Positions 1 through 8,619 are shown, counted from the first letter of the stretch. The stretch is 64,000 nucleotides of DNA from an uncultured Lachnospiraceae bacterium (GCA_910585465.1 CAJUEW010000001.1:372001-436000), one strand, 5' to 3'. Made by a program: numbers and translations. Notes: generated by a model not told the origin, from the sequence alone.

Positions 1-296
1 AGAGAGCTGGCAGTCCCGGGCATAAGCTGCATGACTCCTATAGCTCCTGCATGAGAGACAGCCTCTGAATTAAAATTAGATTCTGTCTTTGCCACTGCCT
101 TAATCAGTCTGGAGGAAATGCCGAATTTGGCTGCCGCCTCCTCAAAAATAGCATCCATATCTTCCGATACCGCACCCAGCCTGTCTTTCAGTATAGTGCC
201 GAAGCTGCTCAGATCTGTGCCTGTCTGATACCTGTTCTGAGTATTAGCCGGAAGCAGAAAATTAAGTCCTGCCGACGAGAGTGAATCTGTTATCAT
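1..296 (-). CDS. Lytic transglycosylase (SLT domain), 3' end outside window
   Basis: This is a partial gene: translation from ATG at 296 gives 98 residues before the window edge. An SLT-type murein-hydrolase domain begins around residue 53. It has the expected catalytic glutamate in AKTESNFNS (E72), followed by the family block GAIGVMQLMPGTA (residues 85-97). SLT enzymes cleave peptidoglycan glycan strands between MurNAc and GlcNAc. Next to flagellar genes, a role in opening the wall for the rod or hook is likely (inference). The start codon overlaps the stop of the upstream FlhB-like gene (ATGA), which indicates translational coupling. No signal peptide is evident at the N-terminus; it may be exported by the flagellar apparatus, which is a guess. 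Confidence 0.85.
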   Translation of the reverse strand, partial: MITDSLSSAGLNFLLPANTQNRYQTGTDLSSFGTILKDRLGAVSEDMDAIFEEAAAKFGISSRLIKAVAKTESNFNSEAVSHAGAIGVMQLMPGTASS

Positions 297-601
297 TCTT
301 CATTTACCTCCTCTATCTGTTCTGTCTTGCTATCTGGTACATAATTCAGAAAATACACATAAATATCCACCACTGCCTGATACAGCTCCTCCGGAATGGC
401 GGATCCTAATTTAATCTGGCTCAGAAGAGTTGCAAGGGAATCGTCTTCATATACGGGAATTCCCGCATTCATGGCAGCCTCTGTAATCTTTTCCGCCATA
501 TATCCCATTCCTGATGCCACCACTACCGGCGCCCCGTTTTTCTCCGGATCATATTTAAGAGCTACTGCTTTCTTTTTCATCAGATGATCAAATTCTGACA
601 T
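293..601 (-). CDS. FlhB C-terminal-domain-like orphan (YlqH type)
   Basis: This 102-residue protein matches only the cytoplasmic C-terminal domain of the export-gate protein FlhB. The stretch AVALKYDPEKNGAPVVVA parallels AVALKYDPNRNSAPIVLA in the full-length FlhB at 21874-22947, and the following helix-strand pattern and AIPEELYQAVVDIYVY also correspond. The autocleavage NPTH motif is absent; KKK precedes AVALKYD instead. Comparable orphans (YlqH, FlhX) occur beside a FliK-like gene in other Firmicutes, as here. The family can partly stand in for cleaved FlhB in substrate-specificity switching, so that role is inferred. It overlaps the upstream ORF by 14 bases and the downstream transglycosylase by 4, suggesting one operon. 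Confidence 0.85.
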   Translation of the reverse strand: MSEFDHLMKKKAVALKYDPEKNGAPVVVASGMGYMAEKITEAAMNAGIPVYEDDSLATLLSQIKLGSAIPEELYQAVVDIYVYFLNYVPDSKTEQIEEVNEE

Positions 602-2018
602 TAATAGTTCTCTCCTTCTGCCTGATTTCCCGGAATACCTCCTCGACCCTTACATCCTTTGTCTTTTTCTCCACAAGTAGCCGGTCAAGTCCAAGATTGT
701 TCTTTTTTAATATGCCAGTAATATGCTCCTGTATTGAATCCTTTTCTCCGGTAAGGGACTCCGGAACATAGAGCCGCATATCCACCTGTCTTCCCTGGAG
801 AGCCATAACCATCTCAAATTTGCCGAGACTCTGGATGTCAAAGCGCAGAAGCATCTTGATTTTGCGCTCCTCATCCTCCCGCTCTCTGTCTGCGTCGGGA
901 TCCAGCCACATCTCGGACATCACATCCTTCCCCTGATATTGAAAGGGGATCAGCAGATGCATCAAAGGAAGATAAACGCTTTCGTTCAGAAGCATGCCGT
1001 TAAAGATATCGTAAAACTGCTGAATATTTTCCAGTCCCGCCTCTCCGTTGGCACCCTTAAGCAGAAGCGAAGAAAATACGTCCGCAAATCCGCGTCCTGT
1101 TGCGCGCATCCTGAGAGACAGAAGAGTATTTTCAAAATCCTCGCCGGCATCTCCCGGATACCAGCGCTGAAACTCCTTGCTTCCCGTCATCCTGTTAAAA
1201 AGCTGATGAAGCTTTTCTCCGTCGCCGTTTTCATATTTCACGGCATGAAGAATAAAAAGCATAACCGCATTGCGGACAGCGCCGTAATCATGGGTACGGG
1301 AAATATAATTGGAAAGATAAGGAATCAGGCGGTTATTGAAAACCGCCGCATTACCGGCCGTATCCCCGTCGGGAGCCTCCCAGTCCACTGAGTTTATATG
1401 CTGTCTGAAATCTTCCCTGAATGGTCTGAGCATCAGACGGCTGATATCCTCTGTCAGAGACTGCATTTGCTTTAGCTGGTGACCTCCGGAGGAATAATCA
1501 TTGTATCCCTTCAGAAATGCCAGTACGGTTTCCTTCAGGCCGTCCGAAGGCTCCCCGGATGCCAGAAGTCTCCTGAGTCCGTCGAAAAAAGGACCTGAAA
1601 ATTTGGCCTGTTCGGCCTGCTGATCTTTCAGAAGAACCAGCAGTTCCTCCGGAGAATCTATATGCACAGAAGAAAGAAGCTGCTCCACCAGTTCTCCCAC
1701 ACCCTCCTGCTCTCCGAACAGGAGTCCTGCTGTATCCTTGGAAAAAAGCTGCTTTAAAAGCCCGGGAAGTCCAAGTCCTTCCTCTAACTTCTGTACAAAA
1801 GCCCCATAGTTGCTTTCATAGTCAATAATACTGTAGCTTCCTTCGCCTGTTGCGGTGCCGGTCCTGCCTTCCTCCTGGCCGTCTGCCCGCACGACTCTGG
1901 AAGGATCGACCGGATTCTGAACCCGCTGATCATTGATGTCGTTTTTTGTTCCCTGTGTGTCTATGACATTTCTGTTATTGTTTAAAGAAGGTGTTGTTAC
2001 CTGTAAAATATTAGCCAT
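588..2018 (-). CDS. FliK-like flagellar operon protein
   Basis: The product has 476 residues. Its N-terminus (about 1-60) is polar and low-complexity, the middle is helical, and the final 90 residues carry a mixed alpha/beta block beginning SLGKFEMVMALQGRQVDMRL, which resembles the C-terminal domain of hook-length-control proteins. No other conserved domain is recognised. It is first in an operon with the orphan FlhB C-domain gene and the lytic transglycosylase, and a sigma-D-type promoter lies about 50 bases upstream. The neighbour pattern recalls ylqG-ylqH of Bacillus. A function in export switching or in assembling an extracytoplasmic part of the flagellum is inferred only. The start is the ATG preceded by CAGGAGAT. 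Confidence 0.6.
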   Translation of the reverse strand: MANILQVTTPSLNNNRNVIDTQGTKNDINDQRVQNPVDPSRVVRADGQEEGRTGTATGEGSYSIIDYESNYGAFVQKLEEGLGLPGLLKQLFSKDTAGLLFGEQEGVGELVEQLLSSVHIDSPEELLVLLKDQQAEQAKFSGPFFDGLRRLLASGEPSDGLKETVLAFLKGYNDYSSGGHQLKQMQSLTEDISRLMLRPFREDFRQHINSVDWEAPDGDTAGNAAVFNNRLIPYLSNYISRTHDYGAVRNAVMLFILHAVKYENGDGEKLHQLFNRMTGSKEFQRWYPGDAGEDFENTLLSLRMRATGRGFADVFSSLLLKGANGEAGLENIQQFYDIFNGMLLNESVYLPLMHLLIPFQYQGKDVMSEMWLDPDADREREDEERKIKMLLRFDIQSLGKFEMVMALQGRQVDMRLYVPESLTGEKDSIQEHITGILKKNNLGLDRLLVEKKTKDVRVEEVFREIRQKERTINVRI

Positions 2019-2070
2019 GTCATCTCCTGTTAAAATCGCCAGTTGGTTATACTAACCTATATCTTTATAT

Positions 2071-2098
2071 ATATCGGCATAAACCTCTTTTTATATTA
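2071..2098 (-). promoter_or_regulatory. Candidate sigma-D (sigma-28) promoter for the 588-2018 operon
   Basis: On the minus strand GCCGATAT (2078 to 2071) is a perfect match to the sigma-28 -10 element. TAAT (2098 to 2095), 16 bases upstream, matches three of four bases of the -35 consensus TAAA. The site lies about 50 bases before the start codon. A sigma-D gene is present at 18934-19704. Confidence 0.65.
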
Positions 2099-2170
2099 GT
2101 TTTTTCTTGCAAAAAATATATTCCCCCGTCTGATAATTTTTTCCTTCAGACTTATTCTTCCCAAAAATCC

Positions 2171-2178
2171 GTCGATAA
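2171..2178 (+). promoter_or_regulatory. Weak sigma-D-like -10 element upstream of flgM
   Basis: GTCGATAA resembles the sigma-28 -10 element GCCGATAA with one mismatch and lies about 50 bases upstream of flgM. The expected -35 position reads TTAT, only a partial match, so the assignment is tentative. Confidence 0.3.
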
Positions 2179-2226
2179 TATAAGTGAAATTATTTTTAGG
2201 CCAGCCATAAAGAAAGGAGGGTGTTC

Positions 2227-2532
2227 ATGAACATCAAATTTTATACCGCTGGTGCGGATTATCCAAATTATCACTCTCTTGCAGCTTCAACTGATAAGCA
2301 AGTGCCTGTGGCTGCGAAGACAGCGGGCAATTATGATAAGGTGACTATCCGGAAACGTCCGGATGCCGCAGATGATTCCAGTTTTGCCCAGATGCTGGCC
2401 CGGAAGCTTACCGATCGGCTGGCAGAAGGGGACAATCAGGAAAAGGTCCGGCGGCTTCAGCAGGAAGTGGCTTCCCGGACATATGAACCCGACGCAAGAC
2501 GTATTGCAGAACGTATGCTGGGTTACCGTTAA
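2227..2532 (+). CDS. flgM: Anti-sigma-28 factor FlgM
   Basis: FlgM binds sigma-D and holds late flagellar genes silent until the hook-basal body is complete, when it is removed (by secretion in the known systems). The product has 101 residues. It shows the FlgM layout: a disordered N-terminal half, then NYDKVTIRKRP, a helical segment, and the C-terminal helix YEPDARRIAERML. ATG 2227 is preferred over GTG 2221 because the ribosome site AAAGGAGG ends at 2220, giving six bases of spacing to 2227. The gene heads flgM-flgN-flgK-flgL, the usual Firmicute order, and its target SigD is encoded in the large operon further along. Confidence 0.85.
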   Translation: MNIKFYTAGADYPNYHSLAASTDKQVPVAAKTAGNYDKVTIRKRPDAADDSSFAQMLARKLTDRLAEGDNQEKVRRLQQEVASRTYEPDARRIAERMLGYR

Positions 2533-2558
2533 ACAAAAAAACAGCCGGGAGGAACAAT

Positions 2559-3011
2559 ATGGAATTAACAGACATTCACGCATCAGGCAGCTCCACAGGA
2601 CTGGAGGATTTCTGCAGCACTCTTGAACGGCTTTCGGAAATCCTCAGTGCCATTACCGCACTGGAGGATGATAAAGCTGCGGCTGCTTCAAAAAAGCAGC
2701 ATTTTCTGATAGAGGGATATCTTAAGCAGGAGCAGGCTCTTATTCTGAAGCTGCGCGGCCTTGAACAGACCCGCATTAAGCAGGCGGATGCTCTTGGCTG
2801 GAAGGATCTTACTTTCCGGCAGATACTGAACAGAACCAGTGAACAGCAAAAGGAACTTTTGTCTCCTTTATTTCATAATCTGAGCCTTCAGACGAAGCAG
2901 CTCACCAATTCCAAAGAGTCCGCTGATCGAATACTGGAGGTGAGGCTGAAGGAGTTTGAAAAGGCTCTTGAAGGGAATCTTCCGCCCCATTTTCATGAAA
3001 CCTATGTTTAA
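2559..3011 (+). CDS. flgN: FlgN-family export chaperone
   Basis: This 150-residue, almost entirely helical protein matches the FlgN family by length, heptad-like helices and position between flgM and flgK. FlgN keeps the hook-filament junction proteins FlgK and FlgL soluble and delivers them to the flagellar export gate in the cytoplasm. Segments such as KKQHFLIEGYLKQEQALILK and the C-terminal DRILEVRLKEFEKAL form the coiled-coil-like core. The start has a good ribosome site (GGGAGGAA, 6-7 bases upstream). Only 26 bases separate it from flgM and 20 from flgK, consistent with co-transcription. Confidence 0.75.
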   Translation: MELTDIHASGSSTGLEDFCSTLERLSEILSAITALEDDKAAAASKKQHFLIEGYLKQEQALILKLRGLEQTRIKQADALGWKDLTFRQILNRTSEQQKELLSPLFHNLSLQTKQLTNSKESADRILEVRLKEFEKALEGNLPPHFHETYV

Positions 3012-3031
3012 ATTTTTGGAGGATAATATCT

Positions 3032-4747
3032 ATGGTACGAGCTACATTCGCCGGTTTTTCCACCGCGCTTTCAGCCCTGCAGGCAAATCAGAAGCGCCTT
3101 GACATTACCGGCCAGAATCTTGCAAATATGAACACCGTTGGTTATACACGCCAGCAGCTGGAAACCTCCAGCTTAAATTACACAAATTCTGTCTCTCATT
3201 ATATGAGCGTTCCTACTGTAAATGTAGGCTTTGGAGTACGTATGGATCGGGTTTCACAGATCAGAGATCCTTATCTGGATGCCCAGTACCGTGCCCAGAT
3301 GTCAAAAGCCAGCTATACAGGCTCCATTCAGACTGCTCTGGATTCTCTGGCAAATGTACTGGATGAAAGCAATATTTCCGGTATCCGCCAGGCTTTTGCA
3401 GATATTCAGTCCACACTGTCCAATATGCACGATACCCCCAACGTCATCGATCCCGTCTATGAGAGCGAGCTGCGCTCCCGTATGCAGGCTCTGACCAATC
3501 TTCTGAATGATGCGTCCAAGCAGATTACGGAGGCGGAAAAAAATGAATTTGATCGCCTGAACGGAGACGGTACCAGTGAAAGCGGAGCTGAACAGAGGGT
3601 AAATGATATTCTGCGCCAGATTGGCGATCTGAACGTACAGATTAAGCAAAACCAGATTGTAGGGCAGCCTGCCTTAGAGCTTATGGATAACCGTAATAAT
3701 CTTCTGGATGAGCTGGCAGGATACCTTCCTATTGAGGTTTCTTATTTTAAGGACGCAAATCACACCGGCCAGTATACTTATACCTATACAGATGCCCAGG
3801 GGACTTCACATACGGAAACCCGCGATAAGATGTATGAGTATGATTCCAACGGGAAAGTAATCGGTAAAAAGGATTGGCCCGATGATCTGAAAGTAGAACT
3901 GATTTATAAGGACAATGCAGGCGCTACCAAGAGGCTTACTTTAGTAAACGGAACGGAAGGAGGACAGGGTAAAAATTATGGCAAGATAGAGGTTCAGGGA
4001 ACACGTACGGCTCCCACCAGCGCCTCTGTTGCCATATATTCCAACGCCAGCTCCACTACGGCGGATATTACCATAACTGCCAATACCGCAGATGCCTCCA
4101 AGACAGGTTACGGTTCTCTGGGTAATGGTTCTATTCAGGCCGGACTGGATATGCTGGAAAGCACAGGAACAGACGGAGGCGTAAATAATGTAAGAGGTTA
4201 TGAATATTACATGAACCGGCTGAATACACTTGCCTCTTCCTTTGCCCAGGTTATGAATACTATAAATACGAACGGCGGGGGAGGCGCGATTCTGGCTGAT
4301 AAGACCGGCAATAACGGAGCCATTACAGCCGCTAATATCGGCATCAGCATCGGATGGGTTAACGGCACTGTGCATATCGGCACAAAGGGCGACAGCCAGT
4401 CAGATACGGTTATGAATATGCTGGAGGCTATGACCAAGACTTTCCCGGATGCCGGAAGCTTTAAGGGTATTAACCTGGAGAACAAATCCTTTGCCGATTA
4501 TACCAACAACCTGTCTACCATACTTGCCAATGACTCTCTCGCAAATCAGACAGCCATGAAAACCAATGTGACTGTACTGAACGGAATCCAGGATTCCAGA
4601 GATTCCATATCGGGAATCAGTCTGGATGAAGAGGCCGCCAATATGATGACTTATGTTTCTGCTTATAATGCGGCTTCCCGTCTGATGACAGCTCTGGACG
4701 AAGTCCTGAATACACTAATTAACAATACCGGACTTGTCGGCAGATAA
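3032..4747 (+). CDS. flgK: Flagellar hook-associated protein 1 (FlgK)
   Basis: FlgK is the first junction protein between hook and filament. The 571-residue product has the flagellar rod/hook N-terminal motif (GFSTALSALQANQKRLDITG, then NLANMNTVGYTRQ) and the C-terminal hook domain ending in YVSAYNAASRLMTALDEVLN. These two helices pair as a coiled coil in the assembled structure. The central insertion (about residues 200-440) is variable and Thr/Gly-rich, as expected for the surface-exposed part. Ribosome site GGAGG lies nine bases before the ATG. It sits between flgN and flgL in the standard order. Confidence 0.95.
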   Translation: MVRATFAGFSTALSALQANQKRLDITGQNLANMNTVGYTRQQLETSSLNYTNSVSHYMSVPTVNVGFGVRMDRVSQIRDPYLDAQYRAQMSKASYTGSIQTALDSLANVLDESNISGIRQAFADIQSTLSNMHDTPNVIDPVYESELRSRMQALTNLLNDASKQITEAEKNEFDRLNGDGTSESGAEQRVNDILRQIGDLNVQIKQNQIVGQPALELMDNRNNLLDELAGYLPIEVSYFKDANHTGQYTYTYTDAQGTSHTETRDKMYEYDSNGKVIGKKDWPDDLKVELIYKDNAGATKRLTLVNGTEGGQGKNYGKIEVQGTRTAPTSASVAIYSNASSTTADITITANTADASKTGYGSLGNGSIQAGLDMLESTGTDGGVNNVRGYEYYMNRLNTLASSFAQVMNTINTNGGGGAILADKTGNNGAITAANIGISIGWVNGTVHIGTKGDSQSDTVMNMLEAMTKTFPDAGSFKGINLENKSFADYTNNLSTILANDSLANQTAMKTNVTVLNGIQDSRDSISGISLDEEAANMMTYVSAYNAASRLMTALDEVLNTLINNTGLVGR

Positions 4748-4773
4748 TTATCAGCAAATGGAGGTATAATAAT

Positions 4774-5889
4774 ATGCGTGTTGTAAATTCATCTATGAAC
4801 CGAAAATTCGGTGCGTCCGTGAATGACGTACACAGTAAGCTGAATAAAAGCATGAATAAAATATCCAGCGGAAAGGCCTATGAGAATGCAGCCCAGAATC
4901 CACTGGCTTATTATGAGGGAATGAAGATTGACAACCAGTATCAGGACACTCTGAGTAAGCTTGCCCTTAATAAAGATGTTAAAAACCGTCTCTATCAGCA
5001 GGAGCTGGGTGCCCGTTCCATACAGAAAACCTTGGCAGATGCAAAGGTAAAGCTTTCCTATATTCGCTCTGACACTAACAATGAAGAGATGAAAACCGTA
5101 GAAACAATCCGTCAGGATCTGCTCCAGAAGCAACAGTCTATGGTCAATGATCTGAATACACAGTACCGGAGTTATTATATTTTCGGCGGCAATGACATAT
5201 CGTCCGCGCCTTTTAAACTGTCTGCTGACGGGAAAACCCTCACGTTTACCCATCAGTTTACAGATGGCACTACCAAATCGATCAATATGGAACTGCAGGC
5301 TAACGGCAAATATACTATCAGTGATATGGCAAGTGTCTTTACAGCAATGACAGAACAGGGACGCGTGGATGTGGGATATGGTACTATTTCCGACAGAAGT
5401 ACTCTTCTGGACACCTATACCAACGGATTAAATCTTCTGACCGGCCTCACCTCCGATGCATTGCGGACAATGAAGGGTGCAGGCGGCGGTCCCACACAGC
5501 AGGCAATAGATTTGATTCAGGATGGACTGGATAAAAGTCCTATCGGCCTTATCGGTCAGGCAGTGATAGCATGCGATGAATATATGGCCGGAGGAGACAA
5601 GGCTGATTTCTCTTCCAAATTAGGAGATATCATGGATGAAATGACTGTAACCGAGCATACAGTCAGCACAGTATACAGCGATCTTGGTAATAAGTACTCT
5701 CTGCTGGAGACTACTGAAACAAAGCTTACTAACGTAAAGCAGGCCCTGACAGAGCAGTATAAAGATAAGCTTGGGGCTGATCCCTATGAAGCGATTATGG
5801 AAATGTATTCCTATCAGTACTCTTACACCTCTTCGCTGCAACTGGGTTCCAAGCTGATGCAGTCATCGTTATTTGATTTTATGCTTTAG
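4774..5889 (+). CDS. flgL: Flagellar hook-associated protein 3 (FlgL)
   Basis: FlgL is the second hook-filament junction protein and is flagellin-like at both ends. The 371-residue product starts with the FlgL/flagellin N-domain (MRVVNSSMNRKFGASVNDVH, then LNKSMNKISSGKAYENAAQNP) and ends with the C-terminal helix YSYQYSYTSSLQLGSKLMQSS. The middle contains the typical IFGGND turn near residue 133. A GGAGG ribosome site precedes the ATG. It follows flgK by 26 bases in the same operon and is presumably exported with the help of the adjacent FlgN. Confidence 0.93.
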   Translation: MRVVNSSMNRKFGASVNDVHSKLNKSMNKISSGKAYENAAQNPLAYYEGMKIDNQYQDTLSKLALNKDVKNRLYQQELGARSIQKTLADAKVKLSYIRSDTNNEEMKTVETIRQDLLQKQQSMVNDLNTQYRSYYIFGGNDISSAPFKLSADGKTLTFTHQFTDGTTKSINMELQANGKYTISDMASVFTAMTEQGRVDVGYGTISDRSTLLDTYTNGLNLLTGLTSDALRTMKGAGGGPTQQAIDLIQDGLDKSPIGLIGQAVIACDEYMAGGDKADFSSKLGDIMDEMTVTEHTVSTVYSDLGNKYSLLETTETKLTNVKQALTEQYKDKLGADPYEAIMEMYSYQYSYTSSLQLGSKLMQSSLFDFML

Positions 5890-5923
5890 CCCTTATTGAT
5901 ATTTAAGAAAGGAGGCGTTTTTT

Positions 5924-6547
5924 ATGGCACAGCTTTTAAAGGTTACCCATATTCCCTACGAATCTATCCGTTTTACTCAGAATGCACGGTTAATCCGTTC
6001 GGATTCCGTGGATCTTGAACGGCGGAAGGTATTGGCTCGTCAAAATGCCTTCCGTACACGTTATTCGGCGGGCAATTCTGTGGATTATAATTATATTTCC
6101 CGTGTAAATAAAGCTTTTTCCGCGAAAAACCATGCGGCAAATGAGGTTCCTGCCGGAAAACAGGAACCGGCTCAGTCTGTTGCTCAGAAGCCTGTCAAGG
6201 TGAATACTACTGTTCAGGCTCCAAAGCCTTCTGTTTCCATGCCTGCTCAGCAGTCTGCTCCAGAGGCTCTAAGCGGAAACAGTGCAGTATCCTCTCAGGC
6301 TTCGCCAGACATTCAGATTTCTCCTGCTCAGTCTTCTGCCGCTGCGGAGCCCCAGGCTTCCTATGCAGCGCAGCGGGGAGCCTTTGAGCTTCGGGTTGCG
6401 AAGGGAGAATTATCCTATGTTCCTCCTTTGGTGATGACAATTGTCACTCAGCGTCCCGAGGTTCATTTTGAATATATAGGAGGTTTTAATTACGTTCCTC
6501 CCGATTGGAATATTTCCTCCGGGCAAAATATGAATTTTATAGTTTAG
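5924..6547 (+). CDS. DUF6470 (YviE-like) protein
   Basis: The product has 207 residues. It has a basic N-terminal region containing FTQNARLIRSDSVDLERRK, a long Ala/Pro/Gln/Ser-rich linker (about residues 65-150) and a conserved C-terminal block (GELSYVPPLVMTIVTQRPEV, then a Y-P-P-D-W-N motif). This matches DUF6470/YviE by both sequence flavour and position, because yviE lies between flgL and fliW in Bacillus. Its biochemical role is not known. The linker is longer than I would expect for the Bacillus protein. A strong ribosome site (AAAGGAGG) precedes the start. Confidence 0.7.
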   Translation: MAQLLKVTHIPYESIRFTQNARLIRSDSVDLERRKVLARQNAFRTRYSAGNSVDYNYISRVNKAFSAKNHAANEVPAGKQEPAQSVAQKPVKVNTTVQAPKPSVSMPAQQSAPEALSGNSAVSSQASPDIQISPAQSSAAAEPQASYAAQRGAFELRVAKGELSYVPPLVMTIVTQRPEVHFEYIGGFNYVPPDWNISSGQNMNFIV

Positions 6548-6559
6548 AGGTACTTTTTT

Positions 6560-7042
6560 ATGGTAATACAGACAGACTATTATGGTGAGGTAGAGTACAG
6601 CGAGGAAGATTTAATCTTTTTTCCGGATGGCATTTTTGGATTCCAGGATTTAAAATTTTATCTTCCGCTTTGTATTGATGAAGAAAATGATTTTCTGACA
6701 TTGATGCAGTCAACAGAAAAGCAGGAAATATCCTTTGTGACAATCGATCCTTTTATTCTCTGCCCTGATTACTCCCCGGTTCTTACACCAGAGGAGCTTT
6801 CCTGTCTGAAGGTATCAGACAGCAGGGAAGTAGTCTATTGCGTGATTTGTGTCATCAAGGATAATTATCTTGAAAATACAGTAAACTTAAAATGCCCTCT
6901 TGTAATCAATCCGAAGACTCGCACAGGGATACAAGTAATACTTGAGGGTTCTTCCTATGACTTCCGCCATAGGATTGGTTCCTTCCCTAGTATTGCAAAT
7001 CCGGAAAACAGGAGTGACGGTGATGCTGATTCTCAGACGTAA
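6560..7042 (+). CDS. fliW: Flagellar assembly factor FliW
   Basis: FliW is a cytoplasmic protein that binds either flagellin or CsrA. When flagellin has been exported, free FliW antagonises CsrA and so relieves translational repression of flagellin. The 160-residue product carries the family signature FPDGIFGFQDLKFYLPL near residue 21 and the C-terminal block LKCPLVINPKTRTG. It overlaps csrA by 20 bases, and the fliW-csrA pair at the end of an flgK-flgL operon is the classic arrangement. Flagellin itself is not in the window, so the main target must lie elsewhere. Confidence 0.95.
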   Translation: MVIQTDYYGEVEYSEEDLIFFPDGIFGFQDLKFYLPLCIDEENDFLTLMQSTEKQEISFVTIDPFILCPDYSPVLTPEELSCLKVSDSREVVYCVICVIKDNYLENTVNLKCPLVINPKTRTGIQVILEGSSYDFRHRIGSFPSIANPENRSDGDADSQT

Positions 7043-7277
7043 AAAAAACGAGAGTATTTTAATAGGAGATAACATCCGGATTACAATTCTGGAATGTGCC
7101 TCTGATGGAGTTCGGGTAGCTATTGATGCTCCCAAACAGATTTCTATTATTCGTGAAGAATTGTCGGAAGCAGAGCAGACGAATAAGACGGCTTTAGCCC
7201 CGAAAAATAATTCTGTTTACTCTCTTCAGGCTGCATTGACTCAACGCTTTCACAGTAACGACTCATCATCAGATTAA
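7023..7277 (+). CDS. csrA: Carbon storage/translation regulator CsrA
   Basis: CsrA is a small homodimeric RNA-binding protein that represses translation by covering GGA-containing ribosome sites, in Firmicutes chiefly on flagellin mRNA. The product has 84 residues. The beta-sheet core MLILRRKKNESILIGDNIRI and the RNA-binding segment APKQISIIREEL are intact. The C-terminal tail after residue 55 is longer than in the usual 60-75-residue proteins and looks disordered. ATG 7023 was chosen because it begins the family core exactly and has GGAG upstream. It lies inside the fliW 3' end, implying coupled translation. Confidence 0.93.
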   Translation: MLILRRKKNESILIGDNIRITILECASDGVRVAIDAPKQISIIREELSEAEQTNKTALAPKNNSVYSLQAALTQRFHSNDSSSD

Positions 7278-7304
7278 AAACTTATCAATGATCAAACAGC
7301 AACT

Positions 7305-7340
7305 AAAAAAGATGTCCTAAAACAATAGGGCATCTTTTTT
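7305..7340 (+). terminator. Rho-independent terminator after csrA
   Basis: An AAAAAAGATGTCCTA arm and a TAGGGCATCTTTTTT arm form a hairpin with a six-base loop, ending in six T residues. It lies 28 bases after the csrA stop and just before the convergent gene ending at 7345. The A-rich left arm gives a U-run on the other strand, so it can work in both directions. Confidence 0.85.
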
Positions 7341-7344
7341 CCAG

Positions 7345-8532
7345 TTAAAACTTACTGTTGCGGTGCGTCAGCATCCCTGTCAGCATTCTCGTTCCACGCA
7401 TCATCCAGCCTATAGGAAGAAATACCGGAAGTTTTTCCAGCCACGGGTAAATAGCACACATATATTTGTACTCCGGAAAAATCCAACCAAATATGCGCAT
7501 AAACCCTTTCCATCGCTTATCAATTTGTTTTCTGATGTGTTCCACCTTAGCTCTGCGTTTTTCTTTTGCTCTTTCACGCTGAATCAGGCGTATCAGCTCC
7601 AGAGCCTGTGGATTCGTTTCCTTACTGAGTTCTCCGCGGCTTAAAATCCGGTTTTCCAGCACATCATAAATTCCCATATCTTCATGAAGGGCCGGAATTC
7701 CGCTGTCTTCCTTTGTACCAAACCACATATAGCCTATATATAAAAGCTTTTCAGCCAAATCTTCAATTTGAAAGGCCGACAGTCTGTAATGAATGTATTC
7801 TTTATTTAACTGGCCGTTCCACGCCTTATGATAAAGATACAGATCCATCACCTCACGTATCAGCAGCTCATCTGTTACATATCGGTATACTGCCTCTGCC
7901 ATCCGGTAAATAAACCGATCCTCTGCGGACATTATTTTAATGCAGCGATAAGATTCTTTTAAATAAGAATGTTCCAGCAAATACTGCATATTCTTCTTAT
8001 ACGCCTTTGTTTCAAAAGGAAGCTTCTGATAAATCTCTACACTAAAGCCGGAAACCTTGCTCATACGTTCCCCACAATCAGGATATAATCTGTCCGTCTC
8101 ATACCCCAGATCAATCAAATAGCCTTTTGCCAGACTGTATCTTTCAGCCCCCAGAAAGAGTCTTAAGGGACTGTTACCTGCCGTTTCCGGGATCTTATAT
8201 AGATTCCGTATCCCACAGGAGGACAGCACAACACATGGGACCCCCTTCATATCAAATAGAGCCAGCAGCTCTTTTTCGGCATTCATACATATTTCTCCGA
8301 AATGCAGAGCTTCCTGATAACGTTCAAAAAAACGATGGCGCCAGTGCATGGATACCATCTTCGTATTGCCTAAAAGCCCTAGATAAATTAAATTGGCAAT
8401 TTTATGGTAATCTGCCGTGCGGAACATCCGCTCCCAGTCCTGGCCGCTTCGTAAAGGATACAGGTTATCTTGACGGATAATAGAACCGGCTACATTTACA
8501 AGAAAGCGCCCCTCAAAAATTACTCGATTCAT
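7345..8532 (-). CDS. Uncharacterised nucleotidyltransferase family protein
   Basis: The 395-residue product resembles the uncharacterised nucleotidyltransferase family (PF14907 type). It has a helical N-terminal region, a central fold with strands such as GVPCVVLSSCGIRNLY followed by LRLFLGAERYSLAKGYLIDL, then VEIYQKLPFE, and a helical tail. The usual GxDID catalytic signature is not obvious (LRLFLGAER sits where it would be expected), so activity is uncertain. Members are often found near polysaccharide genes, but here the gene stands alone between two flagellar operons. ATG 8532 is favoured over 8547 because GGGAGAGAC precedes it with suitable spacing. The C-terminal third has a basic helix and a hydrophobic end that may touch the membrane. 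Confidence 0.55.
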   Translation of the reverse strand: MNRVIFEGRFLVNVAGSIIRQDNLYPLRSGQDWERMFRTADYHKIANLIYLGLLGNTKMVSMHWRHRFFERYQEALHFGEICMNAEKELLALFDMKGVPCVVLSSCGIRNLYKIPETAGNSPLRLFLGAERYSLAKGYLIDLGYETDRLYPDCGERMSKVSGFSVEIYQKLPFETKAYKKNMQYLLEHSYLKESYRCIKIMSAEDRFIYRMAEAVYRYVTDELLIREVMDLYLYHKAWNGQLNKEYIHYRLSAFQIEDLAEKLLYIGYMWFGTKEDSGIPALHEDMGIYDVLENRILSRGELSKETNPQALELIRLIQRERAKEKRRAKVEHIRKQIDKRWKGFMRIFGWIFPEYKYMCAIYPWLEKLPVFLPIGWMMRGTRMLTGMLTHRNSKF

Positions 8533-8567
8533 ACATGTCTCTCCCATTACCCTATGAAAGTTGGAAA

Positions 8568-8601
8568 AATAAAGCTGTACATTAAAATGTACAGCTTTAT
8601 T
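8568..8601 (-). terminator. Terminator of the fliD operon
   Basis: There is a perfect 15-bp inverted repeat (AATAAAGCTGTACAT, four-base loop, ATGTACAGCTTTATT), followed on the minus strand by ATTTTTCC. It lies 19 bases beyond the stop codon at 8620. Confidence 0.85.
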
Positions 8602-8619
8602 ATAACACAGATTCAGATC

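Noticed and set aside
939..1391. 150-codon plus-strand ORF opposite the FliK-like gene
   Set aside because: The coding evidence (operon, start site, domain) favours the minus strand; the plus product is basic and unstructured.
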